Origin: Uliginosibacterium flavum
GTDB lineage: Bacteria > Pseudomonadota > Gammaproteobacteria > Burkholderiales > Rhodocyclaceae
DNA length: 64,000 bases
Assembly (NCBI RefSeq): GCF_040566545.1
Contig: NZ_JBEWZI010000015.1
Location: 28,666 to 92,665 of the forward strand
Direction of reading: 5' to 3'
Positions 52,227 through 60,134 of the stretch are shown here, piece by piece (position 1 is the first letter of the stretch; each line of letters starts with the position of its first letter). The position numbers were made by a program, and so were the translations under genes. The notes below the pieces were generated by a model that searched no databases, had not been told where the DNA came from, and saw only the letters and a list, made by a program, of their open reading frames with translations.

Positions 52227-52960
52227 GTGAAAGTCGCTTCATTCATGGTTTTCATGCCATTTCCGCCAAGTTGCGGCACGATCCTGAAGCCATTCTCGAA
52301 CTGCACGTTTCTGCCCAGCGCAGCGATGCGCGCGCCCGTGATCTGCTCGCCAAGGCCGAAGCCGCCGGCGTGCGCATCATGCCGAACGAAAGCGCCCGGC
52401 TTGACGGTATGGCCGGCACGCACCGCCACCAGGGCGTGGTCGCCAAGATCGATCCGCGCCACAAGGTGTTGCACCTGTCCGACATCCTCGAAGACCTGAC
52501 CGAAAACGCCCTGATTCTGGTGCTTGACGGCATTCAGGACCCGCACAACCTCGGTGCCTGCCTGCGCGTGGCGGATGCCGCCGGCGTGCACGCGGTGATC
52601 GCGCCGAAGGATCGCGCCGTTGGCCTCAACGCCACGGCCATGAAAGTTGCCAGTGGCGCTGGCGACACCGTGCCCTACATCGTCGTCACCAATCTGGCCC
52701 GCACTCTGCGCGAACTGAAAGACGCGGGCGTGTGGTGTATCGGCGCCGATGGCGAGGCTACCAAATCGCTCTACGAAATCGACCAGAAAGGCCCCGTGGC
52801 CTGGGTGCTCGGTGCCGAAGGTGATGGCCTGCGCCGCCTGACCCGCGAAACCTGCGACGAACTGGCCAAGATCCCCATGCTCGGCAGCGTTGAGAGTCTC
52901 AACGTTTCGGTCGCTTCCGGCGTCTGTCTGTTCGAAGCGCGGCGTCAGCGCGCCGGCTGA
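52223..52960 (+). CDS. rlmB: 23S rRNA 2'-O-methyltransferase RlmB (G2251)
   Basis: RlmB (245 aa) is a SPOUT methyltransferase acting on the 23S P-loop. N-terminal substrate domain (ESRFIHGFHAISAKLRHDPE) and knotted domain motifs LVLDGIQDPHNLGACLRVAD, WVLGAEGDGLRRLTRE and SLNVSVASGVCLFEARRQR. It starts with GTG overlapping the rnr stop (GTGA), the usual rnr-rlmB pairing. Confidence 0.96.
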   Translation: MSESRFIHGFHAISAKLRHDPEAILELHVSAQRSDARARDLLAKAEAAGVRIMPNESARLDGMAGTHRHQGVVAKIDPRHKVLHLSDILEDLTENALILVLDGIQDPHNLGACLRVADAAGVHAVIAPKDRAVGLNATAMKVASGAGDTVPYIVVTNLARTLRELKDAGVWCIGADGEATKSLYEIDQKGPVAWVLGAEGDGLRRLTRETCDELAKIPMLGSVESLNVSVASGVCLFEARRQRAG

Positions 52961-53008
52961 CTGACGGCGTTTGCCGTGTAGCCCTCTGCGCGTAGTATTT
53001 GCGCAATG

Positions 53009-53050
53009 CCACTCTGGCGGCATATCTTTGTGTTGCTGGCGCCAGAGTGG
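53009..53050. other. Long stem-loop upstream of the unknown gene at 53082
   Basis: CCACTCTGGCG (53009-53019) and CGCCAGAGTGG (53040-53050) are perfect 11-bp arms around a 20-nt interior. No T run follows, so this is either a weak rlmB terminator or a regulatory structure for the gene that starts 31 bases later. Confidence 0.6.
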
Positions 53051-53081
53051 TCAAACGTGATGCTGTGACAGGAGATGCGAC

Positions 53082-53432
53082 ATGAGTGAAGCATTGGCAG
53101 CAAAACTGAGGGATGCACCCGCCGCTTTTTATCCCCGTCAGCTGGTGGATTCTTACCCGCGGATCGTCGACAAGCTGGTCCAGCTCTGGGGCACGCCCGA
53201 GATCGAGGCGTATTTTCAGGAGTTGATGCTCAATGATCGCGGCGATCGCCAGGGCTTTTCGCAGCCGGTTTTGACCGAAATCCTCAATCTGCGAACCTGG
53301 TATCGTTCCCTTTTGCCGCCGCAGCCGCGTTCGGTCGATAATTGGGTAGACATGATCAACGAGGATGGCGCCGAGCGCGCTGGCCGGACGGATGAAAACG
53401 GTCTGGACATGCCCTTCGAGCCGCGAACCTGA
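53082..53432 (+). CDS. Small cytosolic protein of unknown function
   Basis: A 116-aa protein with no signal or membrane segment. Contains FYPRQLVDSYPRIVDKLVQL, ELMLNDRGDRQGF and LRTWYRSLLPPQPRSVDNWV, an acidic C-terminus and a strong ribosome binding site (CAGGAGAT, ATG at 53082). It looks like a real conserved protein (no low complexity, good codon use), but I do not recognise its function. It stands alone between rlmB and an HD-GYP gene. Confidence 0.8.
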   Translation: MSEALAAKLRDAPAAFYPRQLVDSYPRIVDKLVQLWGTPEIEAYFQELMLNDRGDRQGFSQPVLTEILNLRTWYRSLLPPQPRSVDNWVDMINEDGAERAGRTDENGLDMPFEPRT

Positions 53433-53504
53433 GCACCGCCGCGGGCGTTGCCGCCATTTGGTAACGCGGCCTTAAGCCTGCCCGGCGCGGGTCGTTAATC
53501 CGGG

Positions 53505-54881
53505 ATGGATCGATTTCCCGTTTCTTCCGGTAATTCCCTGACCCTCGCCGAACTGATGGCGGCGCTGAGCCATGCGCTGGACATTACCGAGGGCCAGCCG
53601 CGCGGGCATTGCGTGCGCTGCTGCTGGATTGGCATGCATATCGGGCGCGAGCTGGGCTTCAACGAGGCGCAGCTGTGGTCGCTGTACTACACGCTGCTGC
53701 TCAAGGATCTGGGCTGCAGCAGCAACGCGGCGCGGATCTGCGCGCTGTATCTGACCGACGATCTGTCCTTCAAACGCGACTTCAAACACGCCGGTACCAG
53801 CACCGCGCAGGTCATCGGTTTCGTGCTGCGCCATACCGGCTTGCAGGCCTCGCTCAGCGAGCGTTTCCGGACGGTGTTTCATCTGTTCCGCAATGGCGAG
53901 GAAATCGGCCGCGAGCTGTTCGAGACGCGCTGTCAGCGCGGTGCCGAGATCGCCCGCAAGCTGCGCTTCAACGAAGCCGTGGCCGACGGCATCCTGCATC
54001 TGGATGAACACTGGAATGGCGGCGGCAAGCCGCTGGGCATCGCCGGGACGCAGATTTCGGTACTGGCGCGGATCGCCTTGCTGGCCCAGGTGGCAGATGT
54101 GTTTTTCACCAGCGATGGGCGCGAGGCGGCCCTGCAGGAAGTGCGCGCACGCAGCGGCAGCTGGTTCGATCCGCAGTGCGTGCAGGCTTTCGAGGCGGTG
54201 GCACAAGACGATGCCTTCTGGCAGGTGTTGGGCTCAGCCGGGATCGATCAGGCCGTGTTCGCGCTGGAGCCGGCGCGCCACGCCGTCACGCTCGACGACG
54301 ATTATCTCGATGACATCGCCGCAGGTTTCGGCCAGGTGGTCGACTCGAAAAGCCCTTACACCGCCGGGCATAGCGAACGCGTGGCGTTGTACACCGACAT
54401 GATTGCGGAAGAGGTCGGTCTCAGTGCGGAGCGGCGGCGCTGGCTCAAGCGCGCCGCGTTGCTGCACGATCTGGGCAAACTGGGCGTCAGCAACAGCGTG
54501 CTCGACAAGCCCGGCAAGCTGGACGAGGCCGAATGGCGCGCGGTGCAGATGCACGCGGCCTACACCGAGCAGATTCTCGGCCGCATCCGCGCCTTTCAGG
54601 AACTCGCCAGCGTGGCTGGCGCGCATCATGAACGGCTCGACGGCAAGGGCTATCCGCATGGTTTGAGCGCCGACCAGATCACGCTGGAGACGCGCATCAT
54701 CACCACCGCCGACATCTTCGATGCAATCACTGCCGAGCGTCCTTATCGCGGCGCGATTCCGGTGCCGCGCACGCTGGAGATGATGGCCGAAACCGTCGGT
54801 ACCGCGATTGATCCGCGCTGCTTCGAGGCGCTCAAGCGCGCCGTTGCGCGCCTGCTGCCCGAGACCCTGGCGCCGGTTTAA
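53505..54881 (+). CDS. Tandem HD-GYP protein (c-di-GMP phosphodiesterase type)
   Basis: A 458-aa cytosolic protein with two HD-GYP-like halves. The C-terminal half (about residues 270-445) is complete: HSERVALYTDMIAEEVG, HDLGKLG (near residue 320) and HHERLDGKGYPHGL (near 373), the signature of c-di-GMP phosphodiesterases. The N-terminal half has KDLGC in place of HDLGK and DEHWNGGGKPLG in place of HHERxDGxGYP, so it is probably non-catalytic. No receiver or membrane domain is attached. The start at 53505 has only a weak ribosome binding site. Confidence 0.88.
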   Translation: MDRFPVSSGNSLTLAELMAALSHALDITEGQPRGHCVRCCWIGMHIGRELGFNEAQLWSLYYTLLLKDLGCSSNAARICALYLTDDLSFKRDFKHAGTSTAQVIGFVLRHTGLQASLSERFRTVFHLFRNGEEIGRELFETRCQRGAEIARKLRFNEAVADGILHLDEHWNGGGKPLGIAGTQISVLARIALLAQVADVFFTSDGREAALQEVRARSGSWFDPQCVQAFEAVAQDDAFWQVLGSAGIDQAVFALEPARHAVTLDDDYLDDIAAGFGQVVDSKSPYTAGHSERVALYTDMIAEEVGLSAERRRWLKRAALLHDLGKLGVSNSVLDKPGKLDEAEWRAVQMHAAYTEQILGRIRAFQELASVAGAHHERLDGKGYPHGLSADQITLETRIITTADIFDAITAERPYRGAIPVPRTLEMMAETVGTAIDPRCFEALKRAVARLLPETLAPV

Positions 54882-55008
54882 GGCAGGCTGGAGAGCCGCA
54901 TACAGTGGGCATCTTCAGGCAGTGTGGCTGTAGATGTGCGGTGGTTGTGGCTCTTCCGGTACGATGCCTGTAGAGGCTTGCTGCAAGCGGCTCTTCAGAC
55001 CGTTATCG
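54882..55008. repeat. Composite repeat, copy g
   Basis: GGAGAGCCGCATACAGTGGG (54890-54909), then GGCATCTTCAGGC and CTGTAGATG, then GGCTCTTCCGG and CCTGTAGAGGCTTGC with another GCGGCTCTTCAG. The core stem is imperfect. It fills the convergent gap between the HD-GYP gene and the aminotransferase. Confidence 0.6.
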
Positions 55009-56214
55009 TCAGGCTTCTGTCAGTTCAGCTTCGATGCAGGCCGCCAGCGTCGCCAGCCCGCGTTCCATTTCTTCAGGCGTGGCGCGGCTGTAGTTCAGGC
55101 GCAGGTATTGCCGGCCGTCGGCGGGATGGGGGAAAAAGGCTTCGCCGGGCATGAAGGCCACGCCCTGTTCCAGCGCATGGTCGAGCACGGCGCGGGTGGC
55201 AAGCAGATCTCCGCGCAGCTTCAGCCAGAAAAACAGCCCGCCACGCGGCATTTCCCAGTCCGCAATCGCACCGAAATGGCGTTGCAGTGCCGCTTGCATG
55301 GCGTTGCGACGCAGGCGATAGCCTTCACGCAGACGCGTCAGATCAGCCGCGCGTGTGCCGCTGCCGAGCCAGTGCGCGACGGCCGCTTGCCCGGGGCGCT
55401 GGGTGTGCAGGTCGGCGCTTTGCTTGAGGCGCACCAGATGCGGCATCAGGGCCGGATGGGCGGCCAGAAAACCCATGCGCCAGCCCGGCCACAGGATCTT
55501 GGAGAAGGAGCCCAGATAGATCCACGGCGCGCGCTTGAGCAAGGAACAGATCGGCGTCATCGGATGGTCCACATCCAGCGCCACGCTGCGATAGGGCTCG
55601 TCCTCGATCAGGAGTACGTTGTAGCGATCCAGTAGTTCGGCGATGGCGACGCGCGCGGCTGGGCTGTAACAGGCGCCACCGGGATTCTGGAAACACGGAA
55701 TCAGGTAGGCGGCGCGCGGGCGTTGGGTTTCGAGCAATTGTTCGAAGGCCGCCAGATCCGGGCCGTTGGAATTGAGCGGGGCGCAGACGATAGCGGCACC
55801 AAAAAGCTCGAAAACCTGCAGCGCGGCGACGTAGGTCGGGCCTTCGCACAGGATGGGCGTGCCTTCGTCGATCAGCAGCTTGGCGGCGAAATCCAGACCT
55901 TGCTGCGAACCGGCCAGCGCCAGAACTTGATCGCTGCTGACCTGCAAGCCGGCCTCGCCGATCCACGCTGCAACCGCTGCGCGAAAGGCCGGTTCGCCTT
56001 CGCTGCAACCGTACTGGTAGAGTGCCGGATCGGCCGTGGCCGCTAGCGGCAGCGCGGGCATCAGGTCGGCGGCGGGCAGGCCGCCGGCAAACGAAATCAT
56101 GCCGGGCCGTGCTGTGGCGGCGAGAATGTCGCGCACCAGCGAAGACTTCAGGCGTCCGGTACGGCGCGCCAGTTGCAGATCAGGAAGATTCACCGCAAAC
56201 TCCATATTGGTCAT
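55009..56214 (-). CDS. PLP-dependent aminotransferase (2-aminoadipate/LysN type, class I fold)
   Basis: A 401-aa aminotransferase. MISFAGGLPAADLMPALPLA and LYQYGCSEGEPAFRAAVAAW are typical of the MocR-like free-standing aminotransferase group; PLP lysine in LGSFSKILWPGWRMGFL (SFSK), NPGG and EDEPYR upstream, and LRLNYS with the substrate-binding arginine. The substrate cannot be told from sequence. Start ATG 56214 lies inside a palindromic operator; ATG 56205 is an alternative. Divergent from a MarR regulator that most likely controls it. Confidence 0.88.
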   Translation of the reverse strand: MTNMEFAVNLPDLQLARRTGRLKSSLVRDILAATARPGMISFAGGLPAADLMPALPLAATADPALYQYGCSEGEPAFRAAVAAWIGEAGLQVSSDQVLALAGSQQGLDFAAKLLIDEGTPILCEGPTYVAALQVFELFGAAIVCAPLNSNGPDLAAFEQLLETQRPRAAYLIPCFQNPGGACYSPAARVAIAELLDRYNVLLIEDEPYRSVALDVDHPMTPICSLLKRAPWIYLGSFSKILWPGWRMGFLAAHPALMPHLVRLKQSADLHTQRPGQAAVAHWLGSGTRAADLTRLREGYRLRRNAMQAALQRHFGAIADWEMPRGGLFFWLKLRGDLLATRAVLDHALEQGVAFMPGEAFFPHPADGRQYLRLNYSRATPEEMERGLATLAACIEAELTEA

Positions 56215-56230
56215 GTATGTTGACCAATAT
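56204..56230. promoter_or_regulatory. Operator site 1, overlapping the aminotransferase start
   Basis: Perfect 10-bp inverted arms ATATTGGTCA (56204-56213) and TGACCAATAT (56221-56230) around TGTATGT. The core GTCA-N7-TGAC recurs in site 2 with the same spacing. Confidence 0.7.
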
Positions 56231-56249
56231 CGGCGAGGAAACTATAAAA

Positions 56250-56264
56250 GTCAATATGCTTGAC
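56250..56264. promoter_or_regulatory. Operator site 2, overlapping the MarR start
   Basis: GTCAA (56250-56254) and TTGAC (56260-56264) around TATGC; again GTCA-N7-TGAC. It covers the ATG at 56256 of the regulator gene, which points to autoregulation. Confidence 0.6.
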
Positions 56265-56717
56265 CAAAAAACCACTGCCCGCGATGCCGAACTGTTCGAA
56301 GCCATCGAGCTGTTCTTCTACGCTTTCCGCGCTTTCACCGCCCGTCCCGACGAGATCCTGGCCGAGCGCGGGCTGGCGCGCCTGCACCACCGCATCCTGT
56401 ATTTCGTGGCGCGCCGCCCCGGCCAGCGCGTCAGTGATCTGCTCGCCACCCTGGGCGTCAGCAAGCAGGCGCTGCACGCGCCGCTCAAGCAGCTGGTCGA
56501 AGTCGGCCTGGTGCTCGTCGAGGCCGATGCCAGTGATGGCCGCGCGCGCTGCCTGTCGTTGACGGCTGAGGGTGCTGAACTCGAAGCGCGTCTGTCGCAA
56601 ACCCAGCGCGAGCTGCTGGCGCGCGTGTTTGCCGGGCAGGGCGCGGCCGCCGAGTTGGCCTGGCGGCAAGTGATGCAGGAGCTGGCCGGCACGCCGGACG
56701 AGCATGAACCGGAATGA
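56256..56717 (+). CDS. MarR-family transcriptional regulator
   Basis: A 153-aa winged-helix regulator. Helices then GLARLHHRILYFVARRPGQR, the recognition helix region LLATLGVSKQALHAPLKQLV, and the wing VEADASDGRARCLSLTAEG. The start is taken at 56256, where the family fold begins; ATG 56217 in the same frame would add 13 residues within operator site 1. Divergent from the aminotransferase, 41 bp between starts. The ligand is unknown. Confidence 0.88.
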   Translation: MLDQKTTARDAELFEAIELFFYAFRAFTARPDEILAERGLARLHHRILYFVARRPGQRVSDLLATLGVSKQALHAPLKQLVEVGLVLVEADASDGRARCLSLTAEGAELEARLSQTQRELLARVFAGQGAAAELAWRQVMQELAGTPDEHEPE

Positions 56718-56793
56718 AATCGGTTATATCATTCCGGGCCCCGGCGCTGCCGGCGACAAGATTTCTGCAACCACCTACAAACAAGGAGCTCCC

Positions 56794-57144
56794 ATGAGCG
56801 AAGCAATCACCACGGCCTCCGGCCTGATCTATGAAGACAGCGTTGTCGGCGAAGGCGCCGAAGCCAAGGCTGGTCAATACGTTTCCGTGCATTACACCGG
56901 CTGGCTGCTGAGCAATGGCGAGAAATTCGACTCCAGCAAGGATCGCAACGACCCCTTCAGCTTCCCGCTCGGTGGCCGCCGCGTCATCGCCGGCTGGGAT
57001 GAAGGCGTGCAAGGCATGAAAGTTGGTGGCACGCGCAAGCTGACCATCCCGTCGCAACTGGGCTACGGCGCACAAGGCGCCGGCGGCGTGATTCCGCCGA
57101 ACGCCACGCTGGTGTTCGAAGTCGAGCTGCTGGATATTCAGTGA
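56794..57144 (+). CDS. FKBP-type peptidyl-prolyl isomerase
   Basis: A 116-aa single-domain cytosolic FKBP. VSVHYTGWLLSNGEKFDSSK, FPLGGRRVIAGWDEGVQGMK and IPSQLGYGAQGAGGVIPPNA contain the usual active-site residues (Tyr, Phe, Asp, Trp). No signal peptide. ATG 56794 with AAGGAGCT is preferred to the upstream frame at 56704. Followed by a terminator. Confidence 0.95.
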   Translation: MSEAITTASGLIYEDSVVGEGAEAKAGQYVSVHYTGWLLSNGEKFDSSKDRNDPFSFPLGGRRVIAGWDEGVQGMKVGGTRKLTIPSQLGYGAQGAGGVIPPNATLVFEVELLDIQ

Positions 57145-57150
57145 GCAAGA

Positions 57151-57182
57151 AACAAGGGGCGCGTTGAGCCCCTTGTTTTATT
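57151..57182 (+). terminator. Rho-independent terminator after the FKBP gene
   Basis: AACAAGGGGC (57151-57160) and GCCCCTTGTT (57168-57177), 7-nt loop, then TTATTT. Confidence 0.88.
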
Positions 57183-57209
57183 TGGGGCTAGCTTTAAAGA
57201 GAGGTGTTT

Positions 57210-57494
57210 ATGAATCAGCAGACTTCGCCGGACGACCTCGCTAGTTTGTTACGAGAGATGTTGCGGAATCAGGTGAAATCGATTGCGCTGCAGAGTGAGG
57301 CAATTGAGCTTGGACGTCAGCAATTGGCTCTGGCTGAATCACAGATGGCGCGGGCGCGGGCACTCGCTGATGAGTCGGTTCAGCTGCAGCGCGTGTCAGT
57401 TCAAGCTCAACGCAAGGTTGGGCGCCTTTTATACCCTGCACTTGTGATCGTTGTAGCCGCTGTGGTTTATCAATTTTCGAGCTTGATGAAGTGA
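57210..57494 (+). CDS. Small tail-anchored coiled-coil protein, unknown function
   Basis: A 94-aa protein: Gln/Ala/Leu-rich helix (about residues 8-70; QSEAIELGRQQLALAESQMA) likely to form a coiled coil, then one C-terminal membrane helix (YPALVIVVAAVVYQF) and four residues. ATG 57210 follows GAGAGG; GTG 57204 is less likely. No family recognised. Confidence 0.75.
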   Translation: MNQQTSPDDLASLLREMLRNQVKSIALQSEAIELGRQQLALAESQMARARALADESVQLQRVSVQAQRKVGRLLYPALVIVVAAVVYQFSSLMK

Positions 57495-57519
57495 TCTGCC
57501 CGGCCTGGGTTTGTATGCC

Positions 57520-58001
57520 ATGAAAGACAGCAAAGCCCCCGTCACCGCCGCGATCCGCGTGCTGCGCGATCACAAGGCTGCCTTCACCGATCATCTCTAC
57601 GATTACGAGGAGAAGGGCGGCACGGCGGTCAGCAGTCGCGAGCTGGGTGTGGATGAACATGCCGTCTCAAGACCCTGATCATGGAGGATGAGGCGCGGCG
57701 CCCGATGATCGTGCTGATGCACGGTGATCGTGAAGTCTCGACCAAGAATCTGGCGCGGCACATTGGCGTGAAAACCATCGCGCCCTGCGCGGCGGAGGTG
57801 GGCAACCGGCATTCCGGCTACATGGTCGGTGGCACCAGTCCCTTTGGCTGCAAACGCGCCATGCCGGTGTATGTGCAGCAGAGTATTCTGGAATTGCAGC
57901 AGATTTACATCAACGGCGGCAAGCGCGGCTATCTGATCGGCATTGCACCGCAGTTGCTGGTGGATATTCTCAAGCCGGTGCTGGTGGAGGCGATGGCTTG
58001 A
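57520..58001 (+). pseudogene. ybaK: Cys-tRNA(Pro) deacylase YbaK/EbsC, interrupted by a frameshift
   Basis: The two frames together make a full YbaK protein of about 160 aa: MKDSKAPVTAAIRVLRDHKA and SSRELGVDEHAV in the first, then KTLIMEDEARRPMIVLMHGD, NLARHIGVKTIAPC and GYMVGGTSPFGCK in the second. The switch is at 57664-57669, where GTCTCAAG stands where three more codon bases minus one would be expected (one base missing, as in GTC-GTC-AAG); the first frame then stops at 57676-57678. The protein edits mischarged Cys-tRNA(Pro). Either a real loss or a one-base sequencing error; the rest is undamaged, which favours a recent event or an error. Confidence 0.85.
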
Positions 58002-58029
58002 TGGTGCTTTTGCGGCCGATTGCGTCGGC

Positions 58030-58470
58030 ATGCTGGATCTGACGACTTACCTCAGCCTGTTTCTGGCCGCGTTGCTGGCGGCAAGCCTGTTTCCGGCGCA
58101 GTCCGAACTGCTGCTCGGCGCGCTGTTGCTGGCGGGTAATCAGCCCGTGTGGGCGTTGATTGCGGTGGCCACCGTCGGCAATGTGCTGGGCTCGGCGATT
58201 AACTGGTGGTTGGGGCGTTACATCGAGCGTTTTCGGGATCGGCGCTGGTTTCCGGTCAAGCCCGCAATGCTGGAGAAGGCCTGTGGCTGGTATCACCGCT
58301 ACGGGCGGTGGTCCTTGCTGCTGAGCTGGGCTCCCGTCATTGGCGATCCGCTCACGCTGGTCGCCGGGGTTTTGCGCGAGCCCTTCCATTCATTTCTTGG
58401 CATCGTTTGCATTGCCAAGTTCTTGCGCTATCTGCTGCTGGCGGTAATCACGCTGAATTGGTTCGGCTGA
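58030..58470 (+). CDS. YqaA/DedA-like membrane protein
   Basis: A 146-aa protein with four or five hydrophobic segments (LSLFLAALLAASLFPAQSEL, ALIAVATVGNVLGSAINWWL) and the motif YGRWSLLLSWAPVIGDPLTL, which is the VTT/SNARE-associated domain core of DedA proteins; the short form without a long loop is the YqaA type. The start is placed at 58030, the first ATG before the hydrophobic region. Function unclear; DedA proteins affect lipid scrambling and membrane stress. Confidence 0.87.
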   Translation: MLDLTTYLSLFLAALLAASLFPAQSELLLGALLLAGNQPVWALIAVATVGNVLGSAINWWLGRYIERFRDRRWFPVKPAMLEKACGWYHRYGRWSLLLSWAPVIGDPLTLVAGVLREPFHSFLGIVCIAKFLRYLLLAVITLNWFG

Positions 58471-58477
58471 GGCGACG

Positions 58478-58550
58478 CCCGGAGAGCCGCCATCCGCTTG
58501 CTTCTGCGGCATGCCTGCCTGAAGAAGTCCGCTGTGCGCGGCTCTCCAGT
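58478..58550. repeat. Composite repeat, copy h (opposite orientation)
   Basis: Outer arms GGAGAGCCGC (58481-58490) and GCGGCTCTCC (58538-58547) are perfect 10-bp inverted repeats; the interior read on the minus strand contains CTTCTTCAGGCAGG and GCAGAAGC, the same order as copy f. Between two convergent genes. Confidence 0.75.
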
Positions 58551-58557
58551 CCGCGTG

Positions 58558-58857
58558 TCAGCGTGCCGAGCGCAGCACCCGGGCGTGCGCTTCTGTACGT
58601 TCTTCCGTGCGGGCGTTCAGCAGTTGCATCACGGCGGTCTCGGGCGGGCTGGCGTAGTGGCGGCGATCATTGCTCACCGGATTGACCCGCCAGCCGGAGA
58701 GCAGCAGCCAGTCCCACAGATCCCGATCACACGCCTGCGTCAGGGTGATCTTGATGCCATTCCGGACAATGCTTGCCCCCGCCTGCGGCGCGCCGCTGGC
58801 GCGAAGCCCCGCGCGCTTTTTGCGGATTCCGAACATGGTTCTGAAAAAATCTTTCAT
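58558..58857 (-). CDS. Small protein of unknown function
   Basis: A 99-aa basic protein (MKDFFRTMFGIRKKRAGLRA; then ASIVRNGIKITLTQACDRDL and WDWLLLSGWRVNPVSNDRRH). ATG 58857 has GGAGG at good spacing; four residues more are possible from 58869. No signal or membrane segment, no recognised family. Confidence 0.7.
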   Translation of the reverse strand: MKDFFRTMFGIRKKRAGLRASGAPQAGASIVRNGIKITLTQACDRDLWDWLLLSGWRVNPVSNDRRHYASPPETAVMQLLNARTEERTEAHARVLRSAR

Positions 58858-59039
58858 ACCTGCCTCCATTCACGCGAATTGTGTTGCTGGCTACAAGCGG
58901 AGGGGCGTGTTGCAGGCCTTGCCGCTTCAGGGACGCCAGGCTGCTGCGTCTCTTGTTCTGTCGGGGCAAAATTCTAGGGCATATCCCGCGGATGGGCGCG
59001 CTAAAACCTCTCGTCGTCGGCGGACGGTATTCGTACCAC

Positions 59040-60134
59040 CTACTTGCCGAACAAACCCTTGAGTGCATCGCCCAGCCCGCTGCCCGGCTTGTCACTGCTG
59101 CTGGACGAGCCGCCAATACCGATCAGCTTCAGGGCTGCCAACCCACCCTGGGCGTAGATGGCTTCGTTGAGCGAGAAGCGGCTGTCATCCAGATTGCCCT
59201 GCAGGGTGAAGTCCATATCCACCGGGCGACGGGTGTCGGCATCTACGCCTTTGCTACGGGCAAAGGCTGCCATCGCTTCACGCGCAAACCCGGTGAGGCC
59301 GCCGATTTCGAGCTGGCTCAGCAGCATGTGGCCCGGCGCCTTGAGCTGGCGTTTGACCACGATCGAGTGCAGGTCCAGCGCCAGCGTGCCGGACTTGATT
59401 TCGCCGGCCTTGCCCTTGAAGAGATAGGGTTCGACAAGTTTGAGCGGCACGCCGGCAAGTTTCAGCTTCAGGTCCGAATCCATGTTGGCCGGCACCAGAT
59501 CGCCATTCAGCGCCAATGTGCCTTGCCCGGCGACGCGGGCCTGCAGCTGAAGCTGGGCCTTTTCATTCATGGCGGGCAGGAGCAGATCGTCGAGCGTGAG
59601 TTCGATCTGATCCAGCGGGATGTGCAGCGCTCTGGCCGCGACCGTGGTGTCGTAAAAATCGACGCGGCTACGGGTGAGTTTGAAGCTACCGATGCGGATT
59701 TTCGGGCCAGCGGCTTTGGCCGGTTTCTCTCCGCCTTTTTTCGTCGGGGCTTTGCCCTGCGCATCGAGCAGGGCGGGCAGGATTTTCATGCCTTCGCGCG
59801 TGCGCAGCACGCTCAGCGCAGCATCTTCGACTGTGATCGAGCTGACCACGATGGTGTCGGAGAGCAGGCTGCGCAGATCCGGTGTCACCCGCACGCGCTT
59901 GGCGCGCAATTCATCGGCGCCCGGCCAGCCGGCGTGGCTGGCCTTGATGCGTAGCCCCTCGATTTCGATGTGGGCGAGGCTGACGCGGATATCCTGGACC
60001 TCACCGGTCTTTCCCAGTGCGGCGACGATCTGGCCCTTGAGCAGATGCAGGGCGGCGAAATAGCCGGCGAACAGCAAGACCGCCAGCAAGGGCAGGCCGA
60101 CCAACAGAGCGAGGCGGAGTTTGCTGGATTTCAT
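59040..60134 (-). CDS. DUF748/AsmA-like membrane-anchored protein
   Basis: A 364-aa protein: N-terminal membrane anchor (LRLALLVGLPLLAVLLFAGY) and a long beta-rich periplasmic region with repeats of the AsmA/DUF748 type (IEIEGLRIKASHAGWPGADE, IRIGSFKLTRSRVDFYDTTV, AKLKLAGVPLKLVEPYL-like strands). A Ser/Gly tail ends the protein. AGGAAA precedes the ATG at 60134, which overlaps the stop of the ATPase gene (ATGA), so they are co-translated. AsmA-like proteins are thought to bridge lipids between membranes. Confidence 0.82.
   Translation of the reverse strand: MKSSKLRLALLVGLPLLAVLLFAGYFAALHLLKGQIVAALGKTGEVQDIRVSLAHIEIEGLRIKASHAGWPGADELRAKRVRVTPDLRSLLSDTIVVSSITVEDAALSVLRTREGMKILPALLDAQGKAPTKKGGEKPAKAAGPKIRIGSFKLTRSRVDFYDTTVAARALHIPLDQIELTLDDLLLPAMNEKAQLQLQARVAGQGTLALNGDLVPANMDSDLKLKLAGVPLKLVEPYLFKGKAGEIKSGTLALDLHSIVVKRQLKAPGHMLLSQLEIGGLTGFAREAMAAFARSKGVDADTRRPVDMDFTLQGNLDDSRFSLNEAIYAQGGLAALKLIGIGGSSSSSDKPGSGLGDALKGLFGK

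Noticed and set aside
56217..56255. Longer MarR start at ATG 56217
   Set aside because: It would put 13 residues within the operator palindrome without a ribosome binding site; the family fold begins after 56256. Not excluded.
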